A DNA stretch of 64,000 nt from assembly GCF_001522545.3 (NCBI RefSeq), contig NC_031799.1, positions 39,306,921 through 39,370,920 of the forward strand, given 5' to 3'. Shown here piece after piece: positions 40,220 to 53,803 of the stretch. How positions within the stretch are numbered: the stretch's first letter is position 1; each line of letters starts with the position of its first letter. Below the pieces are notes generated by a model. That model had not been told where the DNA came from and searched no databases. It saw nothing but the letters and a program-made list of their open reading frames with translations. The DNA comes from Parus major (lineage: Eukaryota > Chordata > Aves > Passeriformes > Paridae). The position numbers and the translations under genes are program-made.

Positions 40220-40280
40220 GACCTTAAAGATCTCCTAGTCCTAACACGTCTGCCATGGGCAGGGATACCTTCCATGAGAA
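40220..40280 (-). mobile_element. CR1 LINE 3'-end fragment in the opposite orientation
   Basis: The plus-strand text GACCTTAAAGATCTCCTAGT and CTGCCATGGGCAGGGATACC is the reverse complement of the CR1 3' terminus. It abuts the sense-oriented ORF2 fragment ending at 40217, so two CR1 pieces lie end to end in opposite directions. Confidence 0.8.
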
Positions 40281-40400
40281 GCATTTTCTGTCACACCTTT
40301 CCTCTTTAAGAAGGGTGACTTCTCACACTGTTCTGTACTTCAGCATGTGTCCTTTCCATGGAGTGCAGTCCAGCTACTCAGTGGTCTAGCATGGGTCTTC
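40281..40400. repeat. Possible degenerate avian repeat
   Basis: The phrases TTCAGCATGTGTCCTTTCCA and GTCTAGCATGGGTCTTCATG resemble a short-period motif (about 40-60 bp) of the type CTCCAGCATGGGTCC seen in bird genomes. The match is weak and I cannot name a family. Confidence 0.35.
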
Positions 40401-43400
40401 ATGGGGGTCATTACTACATGATCTACTTTAATTCATAGATAAAGTGGTTCTCTCCTTCCTGTGACTAACAGAAGAAGTGTCAGGCAGTCTGAAGTCACCA
40501 TATTTCAGAACTGTATCTACGGAAAATATATAATGAGAGAGTACCCATTGAAATTATCTATGACTTGGCTTGCAAAAGGAATCAACAGAAAAACCTCTTG
40601 GGTTCAAAAAGTAATTAGCAGAAATCCAAAAAAGTAGCATTATGTACAGGCTTTTTCTATTAAAGTGAAGCAAATTATGATCAAGAATGATGACTCTGCT
40701 CTCAAAGGAGAAGGATCATAGCAAACGTGAATTACCAAGTCTAAGAAAGCTTTATCAAAGAGTGCACTCTTGAAACTTGTAATGTGAGTATCACAGAATA
40801 CTTCTGATTCAATATTTCTTAACCTCTGTAACTTTGCATAATTGTGAATTATTTTACACCATCGGAAGTCTCCAATAAAATATAAAGCCCCAATTCCTTT
40901 GAAAAGGAACTTGTGAATATGTGTAGCAATTCATACACAATTCTTCACAATTCATAAAATTACGTTACCTATCATTGTAACTGTTACAGTGAAAATACTT
41001 CTGTGCAGACCCACAGGGTTGTTATTATGATAAAATATTATGATTTCATATATTATATATTCAATTATATTATATTATTATTAGGATATTATGATAAAAC
41101 AAACAGTTTAAACCAGCTAAGTTAAATTAAATAACCAGTAGACCTCAGAACTTAAATATATGTACAAAAATAAACAGACATAAACAAATTTGTCTTCTAA
41201 AAGAGAATTTACTAAAATGGTCATATTTTTCCCAAATTTTAGCTATTTTCATCTATTAGTTTTAATTTCTCTGGAAATAATTTTAAAAGGAAGATTCAAA
41301 ACAAATAAAAGTGAAAACTCAGTTCCAGCTGTGGAATGGATAAATCATTATTCTCAGAGGAAAAGAAAAAAATCCACAAAACTGAAAGCTGAATATATAT
41401 GTTCTTCCTTAGGTGTGTCATGGAAGAAATAGTCAACATTATATCAAAGAAATTGCATTTCTGTTGTTCTTCAAAACTTCTGCTAATGAATAAGATTGAT
41501 ATGCATTTCTCCATTAGTTAGATGACTCGAATTTTCAATGAAATAATCAACCATGGGAAACTTGTTATTCAAACTGTGAATTGCTATCCTTTTCCCTCTC
41601 TTAACTCCTCCCTTTTATTCTCTTTATCTTATTCCTCTCCTTTTAAATGAAAAACCATTAGTAATGTCCTGGAGAGAGTGCACAAACTTTTGTGATACAA
41701 AACTATTAATTTAGTTAAACCCAGAAACTACTAGCTGAAAGGATCAGTATACATAGCCCCAAATAGATAAATATAATTACAATAGGAGATTCTTCACAAA
41801 CAAAATACAGGTGATGATACCTAGAATTACAAGGAAGAATACAAATACAAATTACAAGGAAGAATGAAAAGCAATACCTCTAATAAAGTAGTATTTAAAG
41901 ACATAAGGTTTTCTAGAACTTCTTGACCAAAATTTAACATATATTTTTTCTGATGATTTACTGTATACCTCCTGAGGTCTGAAAGAAGGTAAGTGAAAAG
42001 AATCATCATTTCCAGAGGAAAAAGAAAATCTGGTAACTTAATATACAAAGAGATTTGAGGCCTCTTCTCATTTTAAAGGTAAAAAAAGAACCATGCAAAA
42101 GATTGGGCTTGGAAGTCTGAACTTTACTGCATCTGAAACTAAATCCTAAGGAACAGTAATACAATAAAAAGACTGAAGAATATAAAAGGACACAACATGT
42201 GTTGTTCAAACACTCCTATATTTATGGTAAAATTGAAGAAAATAAAAAATTGAGTTGAATTAATTTCTTTCCAAGATTAAACTAATCATTCTCAATGGGA
42301 ATTATCTCTCTGCAAAAACATGTGTTTTACCACTAATTACAATTATTTCACCTGAGATTTATATCTTGACCAGAACTGTACCAAGTCCTAAAACAGATGT
42401 AAATATTAATTCTACTAAGGTCTGACTGAAAACATCCTACAGTAGTTATCAAGACAGGGCAGAAAATACTTATAATTAACTTTAAAATACAGTGACAGTA
42501 ATATCACTGAGGACAGAAATCAGAATGTATTATTGAAATAAGAAAAACTCTACTGTAGAATGTATAGCTAACAATACTTAACAATACTTTATCTGTAGTG
42601 ACAGAAGTCTTAGGAATTAAAAGTAATGGAGTTAGTATTTCAAAAACTCCTCTAGTAATTAAAGGATTTTAAGCAATAAATAAAATTCACATAAAATATA
42701 GACTTCCTACAGTTATGAAACAGTAAGTAAGCCATACATTTAGGCCATCAGTACAACAAGGAAACTAGAACACTGAGACAAGCTCATAGTGCATGAGGGA
42801 AGGCTGCAGTCACCATGATTCCTTCTAAACCAATACCCAGTATACAGAAAAGTGAAAACAAATATTTAATATTTACTAGCAGCTCAGGGAGAGAGAATAA
42901 TCTCACCTAAATTAAGATTTCTTCATGCAAATTCAGGACCAACACACAATGAAGCATGTTATTGGTGGGGGAAGGTGAAACATGGTTCTTTTCAACCTAA
43001 GCAAGACACCTATGGTCAGAGGAACCAGCCTTAGAAAAACTACCTTCTCCACAGACTGTTAAGATAGTTGTGATAGCTAGATCATTTGCAGGTATGTAGA
43101 TAGTATTCTTTCACCTCAGTTGTTAAAAATTTTACAATGGATGAAAAAACTGTTACAGCTGCACAGTGACAGGAGTTTCAGAACCTTAAGATAGGCCATA
43201 AGGAAATAAAGATAATTCAAAACTAACTTCTGAAAAGAAAAATAGAAAGTAGGAAGTGGCGAATTTGCAGACAAGGAAAGTATCTTAAGTCTAACATAAG
43301 TCGTTACAAAGTAAAAATCCACATATCCAGTGAAGATTTCCACACAGAGCCCTCAGAACTGACATCTTCCATCATTCTAAAGCAGAGTAGGATTAAAACT

Positions 43401-44848
43401 CAAAAGTTACTTCTGGTAAGTAGCCTTGTAACAGGCCAACAACTCAGTTAAAAATAGGACAGAAATAACACAGTAGCACAGTAGATATTATAAAATGCTG
43501 GATGTTCTTGCCTTAATGAACTTGAGCATGTCATTTAAGAAGTCAGCATAAAGAGAAAACAGTCAGAAAAAATCTATAAAATAAATAGGGATTTAAGAGT
43601 TTCATTCCAAGACCACATCTGTGTATTAGTTTAGAAAAGAGAAAATATCTTCCCCTAGAAGCAGAACTCCTAAATAAAGATACATAAAAAAGATCAATAG
43701 ATTGCCTTGAATTTGATGGTTTTCATCCTTGAATTATTCATAACTGCCTGCAAGCCATACCTTCAATCTGCCTTGCAATCATTAAAATAATACTTTTTTA
43801 TTAAGTTTGAGATTATGGAATTGGAACTCCACCTTCTAGCTCCTAAACATCTAACAATCCCCTTATCCAATGTCTGCATCAGCATTTAACTATTTTTCAG
43901 AACTTTCATTTGATATTTTATCAGTGGCAACATTCAAGCAATAACAATCTGCATCACTGTTTGCAATACCAGTATCAGATTTCAAAAGAGCCATCATGGA
44001 AGAAACCAAGCTACCTCTCATACATTTTGCCAGTCTGTCTTAAGATGAGCAAAGACAATATTGTAGTATCTTATGCTCATTTAACATTTGGAAAATTGAT
44101 TGATTTTCTTACTCCCCACAGCCATATGGATTAGAAACGCATTTATTTCTCTTTGTTATGAAAACACAATCTGAAGCGGAAGTATGTAGCAAATTTAAAA
44201 AGCAGGATAATTATGCAACAAGTAAAATACTGCATAATCTCATTATACCATAGATGGGTTTTGACAGTAAGAGTGACAAGAACATTTTGAATTAAAAGTC
44301 AACAAAATCAAAATGCATAAAATGAAATACATTTTAACATAATCTTTAACTGCAGCAAGAAATGAGTGAAGTATAAGGCTTAGAAAAATTTACAAATTAA
44401 TCAGCTCTGTGCATGGAGAACAGAATTCACTTGACAGGATAAAATAATGTAACACAAGTTCCAATATTCTTCCTCTAGTCCAAGCTGCCAATTACTGGAG
44501 ATAAAGGAAAGATGCAACCGTTTTCTAAATCTATATAATCCACTTTTTCATGTAGACTTTGGACAGCATCCTTCTAGTTCTGTATCCTTTGCTCTCATTT
44601 ATATTCATACAAAAAGAAAGTGATGATCTTATTAATGGCTTGTTAATTATCATTATTATTTACAAAGCTAGTCAGAGTTAAGCAGGTTACAGTATCAGAA
44701 ACTACTGAATTTAATAACCAAAACTTAAATACTGCTTAATTTTTAATTTTTTTAATAGACTGAGATTTGCATGGTTAAGATTTTAATTTCTTTGGTTGTT
44801 TCATTTTATTCTTATAATCAGTTCGAACATTCTACAAAAAAGAAAACA

Positions 44849-44887
44849 TTTTGTTTTGTTTTGTTTTTTGTTTTGTTTTGTTTTTTA
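44849..44887 (+). repeat. (TTTTG)n microsatellite
   Basis: About seven TTTTG units with two longer T-runs. It lies about 340 bp past the exon's donor site in the transcription direction. Confidence 0.93.
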
Positions 44888-45206
44888 ACCATAACTAAAA
44901 GCCAAGTTTCATGCACTGGGATCAATGCTTTTCGGAAAAGAAATTTGCCATACACAGCAAGACAAAAGAGACTTTGTAGTACATTTGTAATCCTCAGAAT
45001 AATTTCTTGTGTCTTAATGGAGTATTGCTACAGCTAGATTTTTGATGTTTGTTTTCTTTTTACTGTCTTTCATCTTTTCAAGAGCTAAATTGCTTTGTAT
45101 ATTTAATTATCTAAACACTTTTACTGTAGTTTTTGATGTTCTACGTCTTTGCTTAGATTTACAACAATGCACAGTAACTTGTCTTTAAGTCTTTTGCAGA
45201 AACTTA

Positions 45207-45452
<246 letters not shown>

Positions 45453-45540
45453 TATTCCTAAAAATAAACAAGTTAGCACAAAACTTGCATATGAAAAATA
45501 AATTAGTTCATTTGAGCAACATTATCTAAAGAAAAATGTC

Positions 45541-45618
45541 CTCAAGGTTAGGTTTTCAAACTAGATATTGTTAGAAGTCCTTTCCAACTCAAACCATTTG
45601 ATGATTCTCTGATTCTAA
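45541..45618 (+). mobile_element. CR1 LINE tail remnant
   Basis: Contains AGAAGTCCTTTCCAACTCAA and ACCATTTGATGATTCTCTGATTCT, the decayed 3' terminus of CR1. It starts about 117 bp upstream of the exon acceptor in the transcription direction. Confidence 0.78.
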
Positions 45619-45884
45619 TTCAAGATGTAGTTGCATCAAAACTATTTTGGTATTATTTAGGAAGGACTCTGAAAATATGTTCTAGATTACTAGATATTCA
45701 TAACCAAGTATAATTATTCTAAATTATTAGCAATTGGTTCACTCCCTTTTCTCTGTCTTGAAGTTCTATAATAAATTTTGTAGACCAAAAATTTTACTTT
45801 TAGACTTTTAAAGTAAAAAAAATATTAATTTTGTCTTTTTATGTTATGCCTCTCAATTTCATTTTATGTAGCCTAGTTTATCTC

Positions 45885-45928
45885 CAGGGGTCCTGTCTAA
45901 TAACCTCAATGATTCTGTTCTGTGAGGC
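45885..45928 (+). mobile_element. CR1 LINE tail remnant (second)
   Basis: Contains TCTCCAGGGGTCCTGTCTAA and CCTCAATGATTCTGTTCTGTG, matching a CR1 3' tail. It is very short and separate from the remnant at 45.5 kb. Confidence 0.7.
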
Positions 45929-46637
45929 CTGGATATATAAATTTGCATATGATGCAATAAAGCATAGTTAGATGACAAATTTGCACATGCTCCTTAAAAT
46001 GACCAAGAAATTTGTAAGCAAAATGATAAGACAGTATGAGGTATACACATGCAGTTTCAACCACAGGCACACCTGACTGCAAAGAAAACAATTTCACCCA
46101 AAGCGTAGAGCTACACCTCCTGTATTTTAACTAATCAGAAAGATATTTAAAATGAAGAAATCATGCAATTCAGTGCTCCTTTGTCTTCCTTTGTTTGTTC
46201 TTATTTACTCAGATCTTGCTAGTTTTCCTGTAAGGCTGGGTGGAAAATGTCAAGGGTAGGTACCAATAAACCTCATAACAAAAAACATCGGTTTAAGGAG
46301 CTACATTGCAAAATATGCAAGTATTCAGACACAGCATCTAGTGAGTTTTTTGAGAATAGTGTGATAAAAATTTAAAAATAAAAATTTCAGATCTAAATCT
46401 GGAAACCACAATGTAACGGGCACATTGAAAAGTTTTTAAAGCATGCATACATATTTATCTAGTCTCCACAACAATCAGTTAGCTACAATCCAATTTTTTG
46501 CTTGTATAGGTTTCAAGATATAGAAAAATTAATAGTTAAATACTACACATTGCTTAATTTTGTTTAGTCATGAGTCCAGTGTTTAACATTACCTCCTCTA
46601 GGAAAGAAAAAGTAAAAAGAATTTTTACTTAGGAATG
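45929..46637. other. Intron stretch, no gene seen
   Basis: AT-rich unique-looking sequence between a CR1 remnant and the long solo LTR. Confidence 0.6.
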
Positions 46638-48160
46638 TGTGAAGGATTGACATTTAAGAAAAAAGTAGGGAACACCCACAGAAGTCAGGGCTTGAGAGAG
46701 GGGAGTTTCTTCTTTGCTTGAGACCTGGCCAATAGCTGGCCATTTCTGAGAATTGACAGTACTGTTCACCACTGAAAAGTGAGATCAACCCTGTGACTAC
46801 CAAGTTTTAAACTTAAGCCCGGGAGTTTCTGGCTCCTTTTTGTTTCCGGCTTTGAAAAGTAACAGAGCTCGAGCTGGCTCTCGGTCTCCCCCCTGCCAGG
46901 CCCATGTGGCCCGGCTGGGGCTGGGCTCAGCCACCCGTGGCTCCCGGGCAGGGGATGAAGCCTGCGGGACTTCCCACCACCTCCCCCAGGCCAGGGCCGG
47001 GCTCTGCTGCGGCCCTCCCAGGAAACCTTCAGGGTCCTATTCCAGCGGGGTGGCTGAAGCCTTTCCCAGGCGGGGCCGAGCCTGCCCGTGGCCCCGGCCC
47101 TGGGCTGGGGCGGGCCACGGCTGCTCGCCCCCACAGACTGCTGCAGGCCTAAAACCGTCCGCTGCCTTTCCAGCGCTGCCAAGCTGAAATCCGACACCAT
47201 GAATACCTGCCGCAGTTTGAGCCAGATTTTAACCCTTTCACTACTCAGATGAGACCTGCAGATTTAATCCTTTTTCCAGAGAGAGGAAAGTGAGAGTGGT
47301 CAACATGTAAAGAGACAACATAAACCATCAAAATGAGTGAAAAAGGGAATCAAGCCTCAGATGAGAAGAGAATGAGGAGATGCTTTAATAAGCTGAAATA
47401 TTCTTTTTATAATATCATGGAGATGGACAGTAAGGTTCTGAATAATTCCTTTAATTCATGAAAGAGTATTTGGCAGCAATGAAGTATTTCAAAGAATATA
47501 TCTAAACAAAGGTACCCATTGATAAAGCTGAGCAGATGGTGGAGTAGCTGTGATCCCATGAGGTGCTTCAACAGAGAGAGAAGTGAGAGTAGATGAAGAC
47601 CCTTGGCCCCCAGGGAGAAAAAGAGAAAACCTCTGTTCCTAGAGATAATCACAGAGATAGATGGAGAGAACCTTTGCCTTTGAATAACACATCCTTAAAA
47701 TAAAACCCCTTGAGTTCATGGCCCATGAACACACCTCTGAGTGGTGTGAAAATGGAAGGAGAGCATGATGACAGGGAATTTTCCTTCTGCGGGACTGCTA
47801 TCATGGGAATGAAAAGCCATGAGAAAACTGTTTTCTTGTGGAGAACTCTCAATATAAAGACAAAAGGGAACTCCTTTCTCTACAAAGACTGATGAAAAGA
47901 CTATTGTATAGTTAGTACTGTTTTAACCACCAGGTTTTGTCTCTATGTTGTCAGTTGGACAAGGGAATGGTTGGGTGGTGGGGAGGAAGGGTTTCTGGAA
48001 GTTTTATTCTGGTTTCTTATTCTTGTAGCTCTGTTAATAAACTTTCTTTATTCCTTTTAGGTTTTGAGCCTGTTTTGCCCTTCTATTATAATCCGTATCT
48101 CACAGCAAGAGATGAGTAAGTTTTCTGGTGATTTTCTGCTAGTGCTTTAAAACCACTATA
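46638..48160 (+). mobile_element. Long GC-rich solo LTR of an endogenous retrovirus (ERVL-like, songbird type)
   Basis: The unit starts at about TGTGAAGGATTGACA and ends near AAAACCACTATA, with imperfect 5-bp flanks GAATG (46633-46637) and GGATG (48161-48165). A GC-rich block at about 46860-47180 lies in its left part. A TATA box (TATAAA, 47853-47858) and a polyadenylation signal (AATAAA, 48036-48041) read on the plus strand in the expected order, followed by a T-rich U5 with TTTTGAGCCTGTTTTGCCC. I recognise this right-hand section from long songbird LTRs, but the family label and exact ends are uncertain. Overlapping GC-rich open frames on both strands at 46766-47200 are by-products. It is antisense to CNTNAP. 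Confidence 0.72.
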
Positions 48161-51100
48161 GGATGTAAAACTGTGACTTAAATATGAAATGGTGAGAAAT
48201 CATATAGGTATTCATAAATTGCAAAAAGTGAAGTCCATTGTAGAGCCAAGTTGAAAGAACTGAGGGGAAAACATAAAGTCCCATATATGCAACAATTCCT
48301 TTGTCACACATTTATGAGCTAATTAAAATGTAACATAATTAAAACCATGGAGTTAAATACTGTGCACTTTTTCCTTCTTTATCTAAATCATTATTAAGAA
48401 TTTTATATAAATATGTGATTTCATGGCTGCATCTCAATTACTCTCAAGCATATTCCAAAGCTTATCCTTTTGACCACATAATGTTCATGCTGTGCAGAAC
48501 AGTGTGGTGGCATCACATAAGAAAACTGCGAGCAGTTGGCACGGGAGGTTAAACAAGGGTCCTTGCACCCATAGGCAGAGTGATCCACTTTCACATCATA
48601 TACTGTATCTGTTACACATGCCACACAAGACTTGAGTGACAGCTTAACTTCCAAAACCTCAGTTCATGCACAAACACTTATAACAACATTCTGCTGAGCT
48701 GTGTTATCCAAAATCTTGGAATTGTATGTAACCATGCTAAGTTTGATGACATTTTTGAACTTTACACTTGAAAGGTAGGGTTGAATTGTAGTCAACAGGA
48801 GTAGTCTGGCAGACTACTGAGTACATAATCTGTAAATTCCTTCTGAGAGAAAACATTTTCACTTGGTGACTGCAGACCTTTATTCAGAATGAAGTAATGG
48901 AAGTTAGAGGAATGTCAAAAAACAAGCTTGAAAAAGTGTCTGTTATGGCAGATTGGTGCTAGCCTGAGGTAAGCACTGTCTTTAGTACTGTGATTTCCAG
49001 AAATTTTTGCAAGGCATGCCACAAGGTAGTCCCCTTATCATGCTCCACTACATCCAGAAAGAAGAGAAAGAGACACAGATACACAGTGTTCTAATGTCAG
49101 GGCTATTTGATTTGAGACATTACAGTAAGAATGCAGTCACAGAAGTCATCTATTATCCCAGTACTGACCAATGCAACCTAAGTCCCATAAAAAATAACCA
49201 CCAACCAGAAGCAGCATGGTATCTCTAACAGCCTATATTAAGCTACAGTCTGGACCACCAGGCAGAAGCTGTAACATGTTTCCTGAAACACCATGACACT
49301 GGTTCACATGATGCTGTCATCTGTCAAAGGCTCTTCATGAGCTCGGCTGTCTGACTGTCCAGCAGGCAGGTGTCCTGCCAGTATCTGACTGCCACCTGAA
49401 ACACCACAGACATGAAATGTTTGTCCAGTCCTGCAGGAAACACAAGTAGAGCATGTCAGCTTCTCATCCAGGACTCTTTACAGTGTGTCCTTGTCTTGCA
49501 GCAAGATTAATGAGTGTACCAAACCGTAGTTGCTTCTGGCTGTAGCATACATCTGGGCATGGTGATGCACAGAAGCTGGATGTATAACAGATGCCAAAAG
49601 GAACTTGTTTGTCAGATTTCATGCTGCATGGTGTGGATGTTTTTGGGAAGATCTGGAGAGGTCTTAAAGAGCTTCTGACAGGGATGCAGATACCATGTAT
49701 ATTAAACAAGTGAGAAAATGCATGGACACACAGGGATAGATGAAGATTTACAGGAATATAATTTTGTCATCTCTAAACTTCCTGAATTATAGACTTTGAA
49801 GTCTTCACCTTACTTCTTTTGTCAGTGTATTTTATGTACAGCATATGTTTTCTTCAATTACATCTGAATATATGTTCTACAGTGACTGATGAAACATCTT
49901 CTGTTGCAAACTAAAAGCAAATCATAAAAATAATTTTAAAGGGAGAAAACCTGTATATAGAGTTTCTTTTTTTCAACTTTAACTCAGTGGGGGTTTAACT
50001 CTTTTTATTTTCCATTCTCATGCCAATATTGAGATTATTTGTATGCAACATACCAAAAATCTACATTCAAGCTACCCAGGCATGCAAGATCCATGCTTTA
50101 TTTCTGTTAAAAATCCCAAGTATCACACAGTTCCTTTTTATGAAGAACATGATGACTGGAAGTTGAACACACATATAATACAGAAAAATGATGTATTTTC
50201 ATATCACTTATTATTCCTACTATATTTTTTAAATACCAGTGCTTGTAAAATGTTTGTACACATGTGATGTAATTTCTTAAAATAAAATAATTGTTTACTG
50301 AACACATTTAGCAATACTTTTTCTGAAGTACTAACTTCTTTTCTTAACTCATGAATTTCTGTCTTTCAATTCCATTTTAGTAAGAATGTGCCAGCTTTAC
50401 TTGATGGCTCATAAGTAAATGGAGAATTTATGGTGACTGGGAGAATTAAATCAAGTTTAGGGTTTCCATCAGTCACTTACACATACTAATTGGTAAACAG
50501 CCTCCTTCACTTTATGTGATGCTCATCAATAAATTGACTATCAAATGATTGAAAAAAATCCTAAACTTTTGATATTTTTGATGCATTAAAATTGGTTAAT
50601 TTGTGCTAGATTTAAAATATAAGTAATCATGCATCTTTCATATTTCAAATTTTGGCTGTGAAATTCCATTAGTCTTGATTTCTGTTTCTACAACATCATA
50701 ACATTTATTTTCAAGTCAGATAAGTGAAATATATTGGGGTTTCCTCACACATTCACTCCAAGCAATGCACAGTGCTCTTCTGTGGGAGTTATACAAGGAG
50801 GTGTCATTAATTATTTCAGTCAGCAATTTCTTCATTACTGCACCTGCCAAACTATAAACAAGACTGCAGACTGTAATCTGTCCTGGATTTATGTACTAAA
50901 CTTCTAGCAGAAGACCTGCTTTCCTCAGATACCCTGTATTTCTAGATTTCAATTTTTATGCTCTTCATATGCCATTTAAATTTTATTATATTACCTTTCT
51001 TGCTTTTGGAGGTTAAGTATCTTCTGCCCTTTCCCATGACCATCAATATAAACAAATCACAACACTGAATGTGTATTTTATTACCCTGATTCCTGTCTGC

Positions 51101-52744
51101 TAAAATATGTATTTAAAGAGCTTTTACTTTCAGATTTCCTTAGCTTCACTGGGGTCACAATATCATTATCACTAACACTGAAAATAGAAAAAAAAAATCA
51201 GCAAAGTTAGCAAAGAGCTGCAAGAGAACAAAACTAGAAATTACTGAAGATAAGGTCCAAAAACTTACATCCAGGGCAGAAAATACCTGAGTAATTCTAG
51301 AGTGGACTTGGAGTGCTATATCAGGTTAAAAACTTCTAACCCTGATGGAAGAAAATTTATTAGGTAATATTTAAACTTTCCAAACTTGCTCTGTGTAGTT
51401 ATCAAGATGCCAGGCAACTTCATTTTAAAAACTCTGAACTACATAGAATAGAAACTGATTTAAAGATTGCCCCTTTGTATGAACAGCACCCCACTTTTTG
51501 CTTATTTGGCTTTATGACTACAATTGGCTATATTGTTATGTAAACCACAAAACAGCTCACACTCATACATGCCTTGACATCTGCTTCTTCACATGCAGTT
51601 TATTAGACCATTTAGCCAGCACTTAAAGCACTCTTAAATTCTATGGATTTTCTGCATATTTAATTACAATAATCGCAAGAACTGTATTAGCAAAAGTTCA
51701 GGTTTAAAACTAACACATATCAGAAAAGATGCTTTCATTTGATTAATCAAACTGTGTATTTCCCATATGGACCATTTAACAGAAGCTGATTTTAATTACA
51801 AGTCAATAAAGTTGCAGCAGGGATAAATTTGCTTGCATTTATTACAAAGCAGATTTTCTGCATGCAAGTAATTGACAACTGTGTCTTCTAAGGTTTAGTG
51901 AAATGAAAAATGAAATTAAACTGTTTTACAGTATTCAAAACCCATGAAATACCAAAATATGACACTATTTCATTTCTTAAGCTGAATGGCATCCTCTTTC
52001 ACAAACTGAGAATTAAAAAACTAGGTGTATACTTTTACCAACTGTCCAAGGGTTTTGTTTTTTAAGTTTATGGACAGATACCAAATGTGGGGAGTGGGGG
52101 GTGATATCTGATAAATGGTGTTGATGCATTGCTAGCAGGTGACAACCCCCTTGGTCCCTAAAAAAGGTGTGTAGAGTAACAGTACTGCTGTGATAAAACC
52201 CTTTTCTTTTACATTTTAGTTCTCCTAAGTTTGAATAAGGCAATTCAAGACATAGAGCTCATACAATTATAAGCTCCCATTTACAGCCTAGGAAAATGGA
52301 AGAAAAATAATTATCAAGAAAAACCTAAATAGCCAAAGATACCAAAGAGCATAAATCACAACTTGGCCCATTTTTCAAAAAGGGTATGTGAAAGCCTATC
52401 ACTTTCTGAGCCATATTTCGGTAAAAAAATTACATGAACAAAAGCCTCAAAATTTGAAACCAGGGATAAACTGTGGCAAGTAAACCTGAGAAGAGATGAG
52501 AGATCTTGAGCTATGAATAAGAAAACAGGGCATATAATCATTTAGTTTCACACAGATTGAAGAAGCCTAAGGACATCTAGATCAGAATCCTATTCTTCAG
52601 TCACTGCTTCACATATAAAATTTCTGCATTGCAATTTTCAACCAAATTTTTGATAGCTGTTCATTTTTTGCCTTTGATAGGTAGCATGATGCTCTGCCTA
52701 AGTGGAGATAAAACAGCCTGAACTTTACCATATTTGCAAAAGTT
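48161..52744. other. Intron stretch, no supported gene
   Basis: AT-rich with a moderately less AT-rich part at 48420-49740. Minus-strand open frames at 48421-48666 (cysteine-rich) and 49464-49709 are discussed as a finding. Neither shows clear splice sites at both ends or a family I recognise. Confidence 0.5.
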
Positions 52745-52859
52745 ATTGATTATAGATGGAAAGGAGGGGTTACACTCCTCGTGTTGTTAAAGAACACTGA
52801 GGCCAGCCTGACACATCAGTCCCAAAGCTAAATATTCTGAAGATGTGAAGAACATTTCC

Positions 52860-53450
52860 CAACAGAAACACATACAGGTGAGGATGCAGCATACAGACAT
52901 CCTTCTGAAGGAACCAGCAAGTGATAATAGTCATAATTTATCTAAAGCGGCTGAGCTACAGGCTGCTGAGCTGACACAGCTGCCTTCAAACATGTAAGTA
53001 ACAGCCAATCACTTTATACTATGAAAGTGCAGTCCCTCTTCTTACAGCAGGGACTTGCCACATGCTCCTTCTAGGATGCATGTGTCGATTCCTCCCTTGA
53101 GTGGGGGCACCCCCTCAAGGTTACTCCTCCTTGAAGCTGAATGAAAGAGTTGCCCAGGGTCACTGGTATGGTTGAGTAACATAAATCACGTTATGGTAAC
53201 AATTATTTTGCTAGTCTTAATATAATTACTTCAATATAGTTAAAAAAAAAGTAATGCACTATAATAGTAGTTTTAAACATATTGCGCAGGAAGTAACTCC
53301 TATTAAATTTTTTTAGTCTAATCATTATCATCAATTTGAAAAAAAGAATATACTTTATTCATATAAATATATTTGGTTTGCGGTCCCTAATCCTGTTGGA
53401 GAAAGTTGCATAAAGGCTGAATTACACCTACATAAACCATAAAATATAAA
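52860..53450 (+). mobile_element. Possible degenerate LTR or other dispersed repeat
   Basis: The stretch is not like its AT-rich surroundings. It holds a GC-richer block with an imperfect inverted arrangement (CCTTGAGTGGGGGCACCCCC then TCAAGG), a T-rich part, and then TTTGGTTTGCGGTCCCTAAT and TGCATAAAGGCTGAATTACA, phrases with the feel of an LTR U5. I could not find TG...CA ends with a matching target duplication, so both class and limits are uncertain. Confidence 0.35.
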
Positions 53451-53803
53451 CTTTTACTAAACCTGAGACTATGAGGGATCCTGTCTTACCTAGACTCCTC
53501 TCTAAGAAGGAGTTTACAAAGCAAAGTGGTTTTTTTTAAACTTTCTGACTTCTCAGGACAGTCTCTGTGACAAAATTTATCTGCAGGTTCCATTCTATTG
53601 TTTCCTATGAGACTACTAGCAGTAAAAGTCTTTCTCATAGTTACATAATACGTGTATTTAAAACTATCACACAAAACAACCAATCTTAACACCTAAAAAA
53701 CCAAAAACCATTCAGCACAGGAAAACTCAGCTCTTCAAAAAGAGTTGTTATTTCCTGACAAAAGACACATGTCTAACTGGTCTCAAACTGTACAGCCTTG
53801 GAA

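Noticed and set aside
46766..47200. Overlapping open frames of 80-144 codons on both strands in GC-rich sequence
   Set aside because: They arise because stop codons are rare in GC-rich DNA. Frames are open on both strands at once, show no domain, and the block lies inside an LTR.
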